Source: an uncultured Microbacteriaceae bacterium (GTDB lineage: Bacteria > Actinomycetota > Actinomycetes > Actinomycetales > Microbacteriaceae). Taken from it: a DNA stretch of 64,000 nucleotides. This document shows, one piece after another, positions 63,963-64,000 of this stretch. The translations under genes were made by a program, and so were the position numbers. Each line of letters begins with the position of its first letter. Within the stretch, counting starts at the first letter, position 1. The DNA lies in assembly GCA_937872445.1 (NCBI GenBank), contig CALMSL010000141.1, positions 55,110-119,109 on the forward strand, read 5' to 3'. Under the pieces are notes generated by a model, which was not told the origin of the DNA, made no database searches, and saw only the letters and a program-made list of their open reading frames with translations.

Positions 63963-64000
63963 ATGGCCAAGAAGAGCAAGATTGCCAAGAACGAGCAGCG
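63963..64000 (+). CDS. rpsN: 30S ribosomal protein S14, N-terminal start (cut by window end)
   Basis: The ATG at 63963 opens MAKKSKIAKNEQR, the start of the long, zinc-independent form of S14. Only 12 full codons are in the window. The order rpmB-rpmG-rpsN supports the call. Confidence 0.85.
   Translation, partial: MAKKSKIAKNEQ

Overview
The window is 64 kb of a high-GC actinobacterial chromosome centred on the replication origin. Gene order points to the family Microbacteriaceae or a close relative: dnaA-dnaN-gnd-recF-dciA-gyrB-gyrA runs to the left of oriC and rpmH-rnpA-yidD-yidC-jag-rsmG-parA-parB runs to the right. Actinobacterial markers (crgA, class E sortase, fhaA/fhaB/pstP/rodA/pbpA/pknA/pknB, DUF3566, DUF6049, actinobacterial inositol-1-phosphate synthase) support this. 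The family call is by eye; the genus cannot be read from the sequence.

Region 1, 1-7640: an integrated mobile element that continues off the left edge. It holds a truncated chrA chromate transporter, a large MobF relaxase-helicase, a convergent Fic-domain toxin with its VbhA-like antitoxin, an excisionase-like wHTH protein, an XRE-type regulator and a tyrosine integrase. The integrase lies next to the 3' end of a tRNA-Leu(CAG) gene, the likely attachment site. The relaxase and the Fic protein both end in the residues GPSLGL, encoded with different codons, which may be a shared export signal.

Region 2, 7646-18487: the conserved envelope-growth cluster. fhaA, fhaB, pstP, rodA, pbpA and two transmembrane Ser/Thr kinases read rightwards in overlapping order. 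The convergent group pabA, a 52-aa membrane protein and a class E sortase follows, then crgA. Together these sense and drive peptidoglycan synthesis and division.

Region 3, 18488-36788: chromosome replication and segregation. A rhomboid protease, a cyclophilin, tRNA-Ala and tRNA-Ile, and a DUF3566 protein precede gyrA, gyrB, dciA, recF, gnd, dnaN, oriC (29850-30171) and dnaA. To the right are rpmH, rnpA, yidD, yidC, jag, rsmG, parA and parB. Two parS sites lie inside the beginnings of rsmG and parA.

Region 4, 36813-49606: a PLP aminotransferase, trxA/trxB, the lipid II flippase murJ, a DUF6049 protein, cca and ino1, followed by the ribosomal cluster rpsF-ssb-rpsR-rplI and, after a 0.5-kb gap rich in DnaA boxes, dnaB. 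A 109-bp element with 23-bp perfect inverted ends sits between cca and ino1.

Region 5, 49607-64000: accessory and metabolic genes. These are a TetR-controlled FAD monooxygenase, a fatty-acid desaturase, two small membrane proteins, purB, a low-molecular-weight phosphatase, a WXG100-like protein with an alpha/beta hydrolase, a holin-like membrane protein, hisC, a zinc ABC transporter operon ending in a Fur/Zur regulator under a clear Zur box, a luciferase-like oxidoreductase, and the cysteine-poor ribosomal protein genes rpmB-rpmG-rpsN, the last cut by the window edge.
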